DNA of 64,000 bases from Streptococcus shenyangsis (GTDB lineage Bacteria; Bacillota; Bacilli; Lactobacillales; Streptococcaceae). Position numbers and translations under genes: made by a program. The stretch covers positions 121,393 to 185,392 of the forward strand of contig NZ_VFSH01000002.1 of assembly GCF_006385785.1 (NCBI RefSeq), written 5' to 3'. Below the pieces are notes generated by a model. It was not told the DNA's origin and did not search any database. It worked only from the letters and a program-made list of their open reading frames with translations. Below, piece after piece: positions 56,745 to 64,000 of the stretch. Every line of letters begins with the position of its first letter. The stretch's first letter is position 1.

Positions 56745-57653
56745 ATGAGAATTCAACAATTACACTATATTATCAAAATCGTCGAAACTGGCTCCATGAA
56801 TGAAGCAGCCAAGCAACTCTTTATCACTCAGCCTAGTCTTTCCAATGCTGTGAGAGATTTGGAAAATGAAATGGGCATTGAGATCTTTATCCGCAATCCC
56901 AAGGGAATCACCTTGACCCGTGATGGGATGGAGTTTCTCTCTTACGCCCGTCAGGTTGTCGAGCAGACCCAGCTTCTAGAGGAACGCTATAAAAACCCTG
57001 TCGCCCACCGCGAACTCTTTAGCGTTTCGTCTCAACACTATGCCTTTGTGGTCAATGCCTTTGTCTCTCTGCTCAAGAAAAGCGATATGGAGAAATACGA
57101 GCTCTTCCTTCGTGAAACTCGTACTTGGGAGATTATCGACGACGTCAAGAACTTCCGTAGTGAGGTCGGTGTCCTCTTCTTAAACAGCTACAACCGTGAT
57201 GTTTTAACCAAAATGCTGGATGACAACCACCTGCTGGCTCACCATCTCTTTACCGCCCAGCCCCATATCTTTGTCAGCAAGACCAATCCTCTGGCAAAGA
57301 AAGACAAGGTAAAACTGTCTGACTTGGAAAATTTCCCTTACCTTAGTTATGACCAAGGGACACACAACTCCTTCTACTTTTCAGAGGAAATTCTTTCTCA
57401 AGAACACCACAAAAAATCTATCGTGGTCAGTGACCGTGCTACCCTCTTTAATCTCTTGATTGGTTTAGATGGTTACACCATTGCGACAGGGATTTTGAAC
57501 AGCAACCTCAACGGAGACAATATCGTTTCTATCCCACTGGATATTGATGACCCAATTGAGCTGGTCTATATCCAGCATGAGAAAACCAGCCTATCTAAGA
57601 TGGGCGAACGCTTTATTGACTATCTACTAGAAGAAGTCCAATTTGATAGTTGA
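56745..57653 (+). CDS. LysR-family transcriptional regulator
   Basis: 302 aa from ATG 56745 (MRIQQLHYIIKIVETGSMNE). The winged helix-turn-helix is within residues 1-60 (AAKQLFITQPSLSNAVRDLE), and a substrate-binding-like effector domain follows (about 90-300), CysB/CidR-like by length. The target is unknown; it is divergent from yqgQ. A longer reading to 56607 would pass back through the promoter and yqgQ start and is rejected. Confidence 0.9.
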   Translation: MRIQQLHYIIKIVETGSMNEAAKQLFITQPSLSNAVRDLENEMGIEIFIRNPKGITLTRDGMEFLSYARQVVEQTQLLEERYKNPVAHRELFSVSSQHYAFVVNAFVSLLKKSDMEKYELFLRETRTWEIIDDVKNFRSEVGVLFLNSYNRDVLTKMLDDNHLLAHHLFTAQPHIFVSKTNPLAKKDKVKLSDLENFPYLSYDQGTHNSFYFSEEILSQEHHKKSIVVSDRATLFNLLIGLDGYTIATGILNSNLNGDNIVSIPLDIDDPIELVYIQHEKTSLSKMGERFIDYLLEEVQFDS

Positions 57654-57662
57654 GAAAGGATA

Positions 57663-57709
57663 AGAACCAATATGTAGGCTAGCAATAACCTACACATTGG
57701 TTCTTTTTA
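57663..57709. terminator. Terminator between the LysR and SDR genes
   Basis: AGAACCAATATGTAGG pairs with CCTACACATTGGTTCT (one mismatch), then TTTTTA on the plus strand. Confidence 0.88.
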
Positions 57710-58462
57710 TTTATAATTAAAGATTCCCCCTGCCAACTTATCAGCTAGCTTGGGAAAGAGAGTATAAAACTTATGGGCTAGGTTCAACAAAATCGGGAGA
57801 TTGAGTTCTCGTTTGTTTTTCCCTATAATCTTAACAATCTTTTTAGCCACTACATCTGCTTCTAGTAGGAAACGGTCAACCGATTTGAGATAGGTTCCAT
57901 CTGGGTCCGCTTGGTCAAAAAATCCTGTACGGATAGGTCCTGGATTGACTGTTGTCACATAGACTCCATATGGCATAAGTTCGAGGCGCAGAGCATTTGA
58001 AAAACCAATGGCTGCAAACTTAGTGGCTGAGTAGAGACTAGACTTGCCAGTAGCAATCAAACCTGCCATGCTAACAATATTGATAATATGGCCTTTTCGA
58101 CTTTCCTTCATTCGAGCCGCAAGGCGACGAGACAGATTCATTAGGGCAAAGGTATTGACCTCAAACATCTGGTGAATATCTTGGTCAGAAATCTGGTCAA
58201 ATTCTTCAAAAATCCCGTAACCAGCATTGTTAATTAAGACATCAATCTTGCCATAGCGGAGATAGAGGTCTGTTACCAGAGTTTCTAAGGCTGAGTCATC
58301 GGTAATATCGATTTCAATCAATTCTGCATGGGGATGGTTTCCGTAGAGTTGGACTAATTTTTCCTTATTTCTACCAAGCAAGATGAGTTGGTCATTTGGC
58401 AAGAGTTTGACCATTTCTTGGGCTAGACCACCGCTAGCTCCTGTAATAAGAATAGTAGGCAT
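57707..58462 (-). CDS. Short-chain dehydrogenase/reductase
   Basis: 251 aa classical SDR: NAD(P) motif TGASGGLAQEM near 7-17, NNAGYGIF near 87, catalytic Ser in IVSMAG and YSATKFA near 153. The substrate is unknown. Twenty nt after rnz; last gene of the miaA-hflX-rnz operon. Confidence 0.9.
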   Translation of the reverse strand: MPTILITGASGGLAQEMVKLLPNDQLILLGRNKEKLVQLYGNHPHAELIEIDITDDSALETLVTDLYLRYGKIDVLINNAGYGIFEEFDQISDQDIHQMFEVNTFALMNLSRRLAARMKESRKGHIINIVSMAGLIATGKSSLYSATKFAAIGFSNALRLELMPYGVYVTTVNPGPIRTGFFDQADPDGTYLKSVDRFLLEADVVAKKIVKIIGKNKRELNLPILLNLAHKFYTLFPKLADKLAGGIFNYK

Positions 58463-58482
58463 ACTTATCCTTTCCCAATCTT

Positions 58483-59412
58483 TTAGATTTCCACTTCTTC
58501 CAAGTCTTTGACCACATGGACATTTTCAAAAACACTAGCAGCGTCTTTTTTGAGCTTGCTGATATCCTTTGAGAGGAAACGGGCACTGATATGGTTGAGC
58601 AAGAGGCGTTTAGCACCTGCTTCTACTGCGACCTGCGCTGCCTGCATGTTGGTTGAGTGACCATGGTTACGAGCAATCTTTTCATCACCCTTGCCATAAG
58701 TAGATTCATGGACAAGGACATCAGCATTGACAGCTAGACGCACACTGGCATCCGTTTTTCGAGTGTCTCCTAAAATAGTGATAATTTTACCTGGACGGGG
58801 AGCTGAGATATAGTCTGTTGCCTTGATTTCAGTACCGTCTTCAAGAACAACGTCCTGACCGTTTTTGATTTTCCCAAAAAGCGGGCCAAATGGGACACCA
58901 GCAGACTTGAGTTTTTCAGCATCTAGCGTTCCTTCTAGGTCCTTTTGCATGACACGATAACCAACACAAAAAATAGTGTGGTCCAACTCTTCCGCATACA
59001 CCGTGAATTTATCTGTTTCAAGAATTTTCCCTAGAGAATCTTGGTCAAATTCATGGAAATGAATCTTATAGGGCAGGCGTGAACCTGACACTCGTAGACT
59101 GGTCAATACAAAAGATTTGATGCCTTGAGGTCCATAGATTTCCAAATCTGTCTGCTCTTCATTGGCCTGAAAGGCACGACTAGAAAGGAAACCAGGCAAG
59201 CCAAAAATGTGGTCGCCATGCAGATGGGTGATAAAGATTTTGCTGACCTTACGTGGTCGAATCGTGGTCTCTAGAATGCGATTTTGCGTTCCTTCTCCAC
59301 AGTCAAAGAGCCAAACTTCGTTAATCTCATCCAAAAGTTTCAGAGCGAGACTTGAAACATTGCGGGCTTTAGAGGGCTGACCAGCCCCCGTTCCTAAAAA
59401 TTGAATATCCAT
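58483..59412 (-). CDS. rnz: Ribonuclease Z
   Basis: 309 aa metallo-beta-lactamase-fold enzyme: [17 protein letters not shown] at the start, the zinc motif [20 protein letters not shown] near 62-81, and late LLNHISARF near 270. It trims the 3' end of tRNA precursors. Within an operon with miaA, also tRNA-related. The Shine-Dalgarno is weak. Confidence 0.95.
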   Translation of the reverse strand: MDIQFLGTGAGQPSKARNVSSLALKLLDEINEVWLFDCGEGTQNRILETTIRPRKVSKIFITHLHGDHIFGLPGFLSSRAFQANEEQTDLEIYGPQGIKSFVLTSLRVSGSRLPYKIHFHEFDQDSLGKILETDKFTVYAEELDHTIFCVGYRVMQKDLEGTLDAEKLKSAGVPFGPLFGKIKNGQDVVLEDGTEIKATDYISAPRPGKIITILGDTRKTDASVRLAVNADVLVHESTYGKGDEKIARNHGHSTNMQAAQVAVEAGAKRLLLNHISARFLSKDISKLKKDAASVFENVHVVKDLEEVEI

Positions 59413-59426
59413 TCGATACTTTCTAA

Positions 59427-60050
59427 TTAATCAATATATAACATAGCTGTGCGGTTTTCCGATCGGAAATAGCGCTTGCCAGAAAAAGCTGTGGCTTCTT
59501 GCAGTAAATCCTCTTGGCTGTAGCCTTTAAGACGTTTGTGACCATCAGCCAAGCTTTCCAAATCAGTCAAAGCTGTCAGACTTTCCACGCTAACAACTTC
59601 CTCATCTACAACAGCCTTCATGTAAATCTTACCAGACTCTTCAAAGACCAGTTGATGGGGGAAAATTTGCGCAATTTCAAAAAGCAAGTCATCCGAAATT
59701 TTCTCTTCATTTTCAGAGAAAATCCGACCCAGTCCCTCACTCTCATAACAAAAACCAAAGGATTTACCAGACAGATTAAGACGAATAAAAGGTTTGTTTT
59801 CGAGAGTGAAACTTGGCTCAACATTGTAGAAATTCAGTTCCTGACTGAGTTCCGCAAAATAATCCGTCGCTGCTTCAGGACTCTTTTTCTGGTAGAGTTC
59901 TGCAAAGTAGGCATTGACCACGCTAGGTGGAGGAGTGATCAGTGCCAACTGCTCTTGCTCTGTTTTACCAGCTAGAAGTTGATCCAGATAGACCTTATCC
60001 AGACTTGTATAACCTCCATACTTTAGAGCTAAAGTTTTAATATCAGTCAT
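59427..60050 (-). CDS. Conserved hypothetical protein (207 aa)
   Basis: A soluble, acidic protein starting [20 protein letters not shown], with [20 protein letters not shown] near 85-104 and no membrane segment or recognised motif. It is sometimes labelled cystathionine beta-lyase in streptococcal genomes, but no PLP lysine motif is visible. It overlaps hflX by 8 nt and lies between hflX and rnz. Confidence 0.8.
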   Translation of the reverse strand: MTDIKTLALKYGGYTSLDKVYLDQLLAGKTEQEQLALITPPPSVVNAYFAELYQKKSPEAATDYFAELSQELNFYNVEPSFTLENKPFIRLNLSGKSFGFCYESEGLGRIFSENEEKISDDLLFEIAQIFPHQLVFEESGKIYMKAVVDEEVVSVESLTALTDLESLADGHKRLKGYSQEDLLQEATAFSGKRYFRSENRTAMLYID

Positions 60051-61281
60051 AAAATTCTTCTAACCTCCATTTGTTTTTCTCAGAAATATAGCCTCTAATG
60101 ACTTCTCCGTCCTCCTGATAATCACGTTCTTCCAAAATCGCAACACTTTCTAAATCATGAATCTTGTAGGACTTAGAAAAAGGCACGCGCAGAGTAAAAG
60201 ATTCAAAAATATCCTTGATTTTCTCTAAAAATAGTGCCTGCAAATTCTCACGACTATCCTCAGCCTTGGCAGAAATGAGGGCATAAGGCGTTTGGGTCGG
60301 CGTAAAATCCTCCACCAAATCCGCTTTATTATAAAGGGTCAGGCGAGGAATATCCTCCATGTCCAAGTCTTTCATGATGGAAAGAACTGTTTTCTCATGT
60401 TCCTCGTGGTAAGGATTGCTGGCATCAATGACATGAACCAGAAGGTCCACATTCTTGCTTTCTTCCAAGGTTGATTTGAAACTAGACACCAACTCTGTCG
60501 GCAAATCTTGGATGAAGCCCACGGTATCTGTCAAAGTTACCTGAAGATTGCCCCCTAGATGAATACTCTTAGTCGTCGCATCCAGAGTCGCAAAGAGCTC
60601 GTCAGCCTCATACTGGGTCTTACTGGTCAAAGTGTTCATGATAGTTGATTTCCCAGCATTGGTGTAACCAATCAAACCAATCTTAAAGGTGCTAGACTCC
60701 AGACGTTTTTCTCTGACAGTCGCCCGATTCTTCTCAACCACCTTGAGCTGACGCTCTATATCTGTGATTTGATTGCGAACACTACGACGGTTCAGCTCCA
60801 GCTGGCTTTCACCAGGTCCACGGGAACCAATTCCCCCTGCCTGACGACTGAGCATAATACCTTGACCGACTAGACGAGGTAGGAGGTACTTGAGCTGAGC
60901 TAGGTGGACTTGAAGTTTGCCTTCATGGCTTCGAGCCCGCATGGCAAAGATATCCAAAATCAACTGCATACGGTCAATGACCTTGACACCCAAAACTTCC
61001 TCTATATTGACATTTTGCCGTGGAGTCAGACGGTTGTTAACGATGACAGTAGTAATCTCTTCTGCATCCACCATGAGCGCAATTTCTTCCAACTTACCAG
61101 AGCCGACAAAGGTCTTGGAGTCATACTTTTCACGTTTTTGTCTGTAGCTATCTACAACAACTGCCCCAGCTGTCTTAGCCAGACTGGCCAACTCTTCCAT
61201 GGAGACGTCAAAATTATCCATGCCTTGTAGCTCAACACCAATTAGCAGGACTCGCTCCTCTTTTTTCTCCGTATCAATCAT
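60043..61281 (-). CDS. hflX: Ribosome-associated GTPase HflX
   Basis: 412 aa. N-terminal HflX domain ([13 protein letters not shown]), a glycine-rich linker [17 protein letters not shown] near 150-166, G1 [10 protein letters not shown] near 203-212, G3 [10 protein letters not shown], and NKADLVED. It splits or rescues stalled ribosomes in heat stress. Overlaps miaA by 8 nt; the miaA-hflX pairing is widespread. Confidence 0.95.
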   Translation of the reverse strand: MIDTEKKEERVLLIGVELQGMDNFDVSMEELASLAKTAGAVVVDSYRQKREKYDSKTFVGSGKLEEIALMVDAEEITTVIVNNRLTPRQNVNIEEVLGVKVIDRMQLILDIFAMRARSHEGKLQVHLAQLKYLLPRLVGQGIMLSRQAGGIGSRGPGESQLELNRRSVRNQITDIERQLKVVEKNRATVREKRLESSTFKIGLIGYTNAGKSTIMNTLTSKTQYEADELFATLDATTKSIHLGGNLQVTLTDTVGFIQDLPTELVSSFKSTLEESKNVDLLVHVIDASNPYHEEHEKTVLSIMKDLDMEDIPRLTLYNKADLVEDFTPTQTPYALISAKAEDSRENLQALFLEKIKDIFESFTLRVPFSKSYKIHDLESVAILEERDYQEDGEVIRGYISEKNKWRLEEFYD

Positions 61282-62158
61282 CTAAAAACTCCTCTATCTG
61301 GCTTAAAATGCGATCTTTTACACCAGACTCTCCGATCTGATAAAAGGTGACCTGCATGCGATTACGGAACCAGGTCAGCTGACGCTTGGCAAAACGACGG
61401 GTAGCCTGTTTGAGACTCTCACTGGCTTCTTCCAAGGTCTGCTCTCCGCGAAAATAGGGGAAGAGTTCCTTGTAACCAATTCCTTTAGCAGCCTGCACAT
61501 CTGGATAATGGTCAAAGAGCCACTTAGCCTCATCCAAAAGCCCAGCCTCAAACATCAGGTCCACTCTGTTATTGATACGCTCATATAATTGACTGCGCTC
61601 ATCATCCAAGCAGATAATCAATGGTTCATACAAGGTCTCTTGATTTTCCAAATTCTGACCAAAATGGGCAATTTCCAAGGCACGCATCGCACGACGACGA
61701 TTAAACTGGGGAATTTCAAGACCTGCTTGGTCCACAAGATGAGCTAATTCCTCATCTGTATAAGGCTCTAAACTAGCTCGATAGTCCAAAATCTCCTCAT
61801 GGGGGGTCTCTCCACCCAGATGGTAGCCTTCTAACAAGCTCTGGATATAAAGCCCAGTTCCACCAGCGATAATGGCTAGCTTACCACGGCTGTGAATATC
61901 TTCAATAGCCATCTTAGCTTCTGAAACAAAATCAAAAGCCGAGTAAGACTCGGTTACCTCTCTAACATCGATTAAATGATGGGGAACAGCTGCCTGCTCT
62001 TCTGGACTAGCCTTAGCCGTCCCAATATCAAGTCCTCGATAGACTTGCTGGCTATCTCCACTAACCACTTCGCCATTAAAACGCTTGGCCACTTCAATGG
62101 CAAGGGCTGTTTTTCCAACAGCAGTCGGTCCAACAATCACAATTATTTTTGTTTTCAT
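61274..62158 (-). CDS. miaA: tRNA dimethylallyltransferase MiaA
   Basis: 294 aa from ATG 62158 ([20 protein letters not shown]), with AAGGAAAAAAG upstream; a further 17-residue extension is unlikely. P-loop GPTAVGKT, substrate-site [17 protein letters not shown] near 34-50, and C-terminal [17 protein letters not shown]. It isopentenylates A37 of tRNAs reading UNN codons. First gene of the operon. Confidence 0.95.
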   Translation of the reverse strand: MKTKIIVIVGPTAVGKTALAIEVAKRFNGEVVSGDSQQVYRGLDIGTAKASPEEQAAVPHHLIDVREVTESYSAFDFVSEAKMAIEDIHSRGKLAIIAGGTGLYIQSLLEGYHLGGETPHEEILDYRASLEPYTDEELAHLVDQAGLEIPQFNRRRAMRALEIAHFGQNLENQETLYEPLIICLDDERSQLYERINNRVDLMFEAGLLDEAKWLFDHYPDVQAAKGIGYKELFPYFRGEQTLEEASESLKQATRRFAKRQLTWFRNRMQVTFYQIGESGVKDRILSQIEEFLDD

Positions 62159-62278
62159 CTTTTTTCCTTGAAAAATTCCCATTTTTTCGTTACTATTATT
62201 ATAACACAAAAAGGTCAGTCAGAAAAATGTGACCTCTTGAGGAGGCTGGCTGATTGAGAATATAAAGGAGGAAGACTC

Positions 62279-62449
62279 ATGGCTAAAGGATTCGCTAAAG
62301 GTCTTGTAACAGGTGTCGCAGGAACTGTCGCTGCACTTGCAGGTGCAGTATACGCATTTAAAAAGAAAGTAATCGAACCAGAAGAGCAAAAAGCAGCTTT
62401 CATCGAAGAAAACCGTAAAAAAGCAGCTCGTCGTCGCGTATCACGTTAA
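62279..62449 (+). CDS. DUF3042 small protein (56 aa)
   Basis: MAKGFAKGLVTGVAGTVAAL opens a glycine-alanine-rich hydrophobic helix (about 8-27); a basic and acidic tail EPEEQKAAFIEENRKKAARR follows. It matches the DUF3042 family of Firmicutes; function unknown, likely membrane-associated. AAAGGAGG precedes the ATG by a good distance, and a strong terminator follows the stop codon, supporting a real gene. It is convergent with thyA. Confidence 0.85.
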   Translation: MAKGFAKGLVTGVAGTVAALAGAVYAFKKKVIEPEEQKAAFIEENRKKAARRRVSR

Positions 62450-62454
62450 GCAAC

Positions 62455-62490
62455 AAAAGAAGTTGGGATTTATTTCTCAACTTCTTTTTC
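62455..62490. terminator. Terminator between the DUF3042 gene and thyA
   Basis: AAAGAAGTTGGGA pairs with TCTCAACTTCTTT around TTTATT, T runs on both sides. Confidence 0.9.
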
Positions 62491-62498
62491 CTATTCTT

Positions 62499-63338
62499 TT
62501 AAATAGCTAAGTCAAACTTCAACTGCGGCTTAACAGGGTCATAATCCACCAACTCAAAATCTTCTGCTTTAATATCAAAGAAATTGGTCCCATCTGGAAC
62601 ATTCAAGACCAAACGTGGTTGACAGTTTGAAGGCTCACGACGAAGCAATTCCTGAGCTTGTTCAAATTGATTGTCATAGATATGGAGGTTGTTGATGAAG
62701 TAGAAGAACTTCCCAACCTTCCAGCCAAAATGCTTGGCAATCATCATTTGAAGAGCCACATACTGCATAGCATTGATGTGGTGGGCCACCAGCATATCAT
62801 TCGAGCGCTGGGTCAAAGTCGCATCCAGATAGATTTCCCCATCTACACGACGGACATCAAACATGGTCTGAAAGGCGCATGGAAGAAGGCCGTCTGTCTC
62901 CTCAAAAGCTTGGTAATCCCAAAGGGAGATGATATTGCGACGGTTCCAAGGGTTAACTTCCAACTGTTTGAGAAGCTTGTTGATGATGTCGTGTTTCTTA
63001 ACAACAGCCCCATAGCGCTCACCAATGGTTCCTGTATCTCCCACTTCCCAGTCATTCCAATAATGAACATTGTACTTGTCATTAAGCACTTCTAGGCTGT
63101 TGGACTGGTCTTGGTAAATCCAGAGCAATTCCTTGATGGCGGATTTGATGGCAATGGGACGCAAGGTCGTGATGGGGAATTCCCCTTTTGCCAAGTCATA
63201 CTCGGCAAAAGCACCCGTTACATACTTAGAGTTAGCCACTGTTCCATCCTTGTACTTAGGACGAGCTTGCTCGGAAAACACACCCTCATTCAAGATTCGC
63301 TCGATATTTTCTTTAAAAATCGTGTCTGCTTTTGTCAT
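62499..63338 (-). CDS. thyA: Thymidylate synthase
   Basis: 279 aa with the active-site cysteine in [13 protein letters not shown] near 158-170, substrate-binding [20 protein letters not shown] near 183-202 and [18 protein letters not shown] near 216-233. It methylates dUMP to dTMP with methylene-tetrahydrofolate. Ends [11 protein letters not shown]. dUMP can be supplied by the dCMP deaminase at 18967-19434. Confidence 0.95.
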   Translation of the reverse strand: MTKADTIFKENIERILNEGVFSEQARPKYKDGTVANSKYVTGAFAEYDLAKGEFPITTLRPIAIKSAIKELLWIYQDQSNSLEVLNDKYNVHYWNDWEVGDTGTIGERYGAVVKKHDIINKLLKQLEVNPWNRRNIISLWDYQAFEETDGLLPCAFQTMFDVRRVDGEIYLDATLTQRSNDMLVAHHINAMQYVALQMMIAKHFGWKVGKFFYFINNLHIYDNQFEQAQELLRREPSNCQPRLVLNVPDGTNFFDIKAEDFELVDYDPVKPQLKFDLAI

Positions 63339-63384
63339 TTACTCTCACCTCAATTATTGTCTTAACTAGTATAGCATAAAAAAA

Positions 63385-63430
63385 GAAAGGAGGAAAATCA
63401 CTCGCTTACAGAAAGCAATTTTCTCCTTTT
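63385..63430 (-). terminator. Terminator of the glucokinase gene
   Basis: AAGGAGAAAAT pairs with ATTTTCCTCCTT around a loop of about 20 bases, followed by TCTTTTTT on the minus strand. Confidence 0.7.
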
Positions 63431-63439
63431 TATGTTTAT

Positions 63440-64000
63440 TTATTGCAAGACAAGTGATGCAGCACCAATCACTCCAGCATCATTTCCTAGAGTTGCAAGA
63501 GCCAATTTAGTTGTTGTGCGTACTTGTGGGAAGGTATTTTCGTCGTAAACCTTTTGAACACCTTGTAGAAGGAATTCTCCTGCAGCTGACACACCGCCAC
63601 CGATAACAATTGTTGATGGGTTTAGGATCGAGCCAATGTTGGCACATGCAATACCCAAGTAACGTGAGAAGTTACGGTAAACGATCAAGGCAAGATCGTC
63701 TCCTTCTTTTGCAAGGTCAAAGACAGTCTTAGCAGTTACTTCTTCTCCATTATCAATCAAGCGTTTCAAGGCTGCATCGCCTTCGTATTCATCGGCATAA
63801 CGACGAGTCAAGTTGACAATACCTGTTGCTGAAGCAACTGTCTCAAGGCAACCTTTCTTACCGCAAGTACATGCGATTGGTTGGTCAAAATCAACAGTGA
63901 TGTGGCCAAGCTCACCTGCTGCACCAGCCACACCGTGAAGCAATTTGCCTTCTGCGACGATACCACCACCAACACCTGTACCAAGTGTCATAAAGACAAC
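63440..64000 (-). CDS. glk: ROK-family glucokinase, 3' part only
   Basis: The last 186 codons are present; the 5' part lies beyond the right edge. TLGTGVGGGIVAEGKLLHG is the second phosphate-binding loop, GELGHITVD holds the sugar ligand residues, and CTCGKKGCLETVAS is the ROK zinc motif. GGGVSAAGEF is near the C-terminus. It phosphorylates intracellular glucose to glucose-6-phosphate. Name inferred from family. Confidence 0.92.
   Translation of the reverse strand, partial: VVFMTLGTGVGGGIVAEGKLLHGVAGAAGELGHITVDFDQPIACTCGKKGCLETVASATGIVNLTRRYADEYEGDAALKRLIDNGEEVTAKTVFDLAKEGDDLALIVYRNFSRYLGIACANIGSILNPSTIVIGGGVSAAGEFLLQGVQKVYDENTFPQVRTTTKLALATLGNDAGVIGAASLVLQ

Overview
The window reads as core chromosome of a Mitis-group streptococcus, most likely Streptococcus pneumoniae or a very close relative (S. 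pseudopneumoniae or S. mitis). The evidence is low G+C, several pneumococcal BOX repeats (one carries the sequence targeted by the classical BOX-A1R primer), and a characteristic gene set: livJHMGF with clpP and upp, ftsEX with prfB, spxB, copY-cupA-copA, two thiamine salvage loci, lctO, pyrFE, and divIB-murG-murD. A degenerate lipoteichoic acid synthase gene (ltaS) also points to pneumococcus rather than to a typical S. mitis. The species call is inference; no database search was possible. No rRNA, tRNA, CRISPR array, prophage or intact insertion sequence was seen.

Layout. Positions 1-5,100 hold the start of an rRNA methyltransferase gene, the ltaS pseudogene, a small membrane protein, a BOX element abutting an IS200-type transposase remnant, and a DEAD-box helicase. 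Positions 5,200-11,300 hold a nuclease-family protein, the glucose PTS permease ptsG, ftsX, ftsE and prfB with its programmed frameshift. Positions 11,300-17,100 hold a CBS-ACT protein and the branched-chain amino acid transporter livJHMGF, behind a promoter carrying a CodY box. Positions 17,100-25,200 hold ylbG, clpP (CtsR-controlled), upp, a dCMP deaminase, a TetR regulator divergent from a DegV protein, a flavoprotein, a MerR/TipA-like regulator and a sodium:neurotransmitter-type symporter. Positions 25,200-33,600 hold manA, a frameshifted 6-phospho-beta-glucosidase, a VOC protein, spxB and the copper operon copY-cupA-copA. Positions 33,600-43,200 are the thiamine block: three TPP riboswitches drive thiD; ykoEDC-tenA-thiW-thiM-thiE; and tenA-thiM-thiE. 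Positions 43,200-47,600 hold lctO and a polar amino acid ABC transporter. Positions 47,600-64,000 hold pyrFE with a PyrR attenuator, the cell division and wall genes, typA, a pseudouridine synthase, yqgQ and a rhodanese protein, a LysR regulator, the miaA-hflX-rnz operon, a DUF3042 small protein, thyA and the 3' part of glucokinase.

How the genes work together. The thiamine block contains salvage and uptake genes but no de novo HMP or thiazole synthesis genes. YkoEDC and ThiW are predicted importers, TenA releases or regenerates pyrimidine, ThiD and ThiM phosphorylate the two halves, and ThiE joins them. The two copies of tenA and thiM differ at catalytic positions, and the leaders of two of the three riboswitch-controlled units are near-identical duplicates. 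spxB and lctO form a pyruvate/lactate oxidase pair that makes hydrogen peroxide, and both have catabolite-control-like sites upstream.

The most interesting non-coding signals are four genes whose promoter -10 element ends 6-7 nt before the start codon (predicted leaderless mRNAs, including a divergent pair), a three-fold hairpin repeat behind livF, a terminator-bearing leader before the symporter gene, the duplicated TPP leader, and the natural Cys/Asp difference between the two ThiM copies. I found no clear case of a wholly new multi-gene system.
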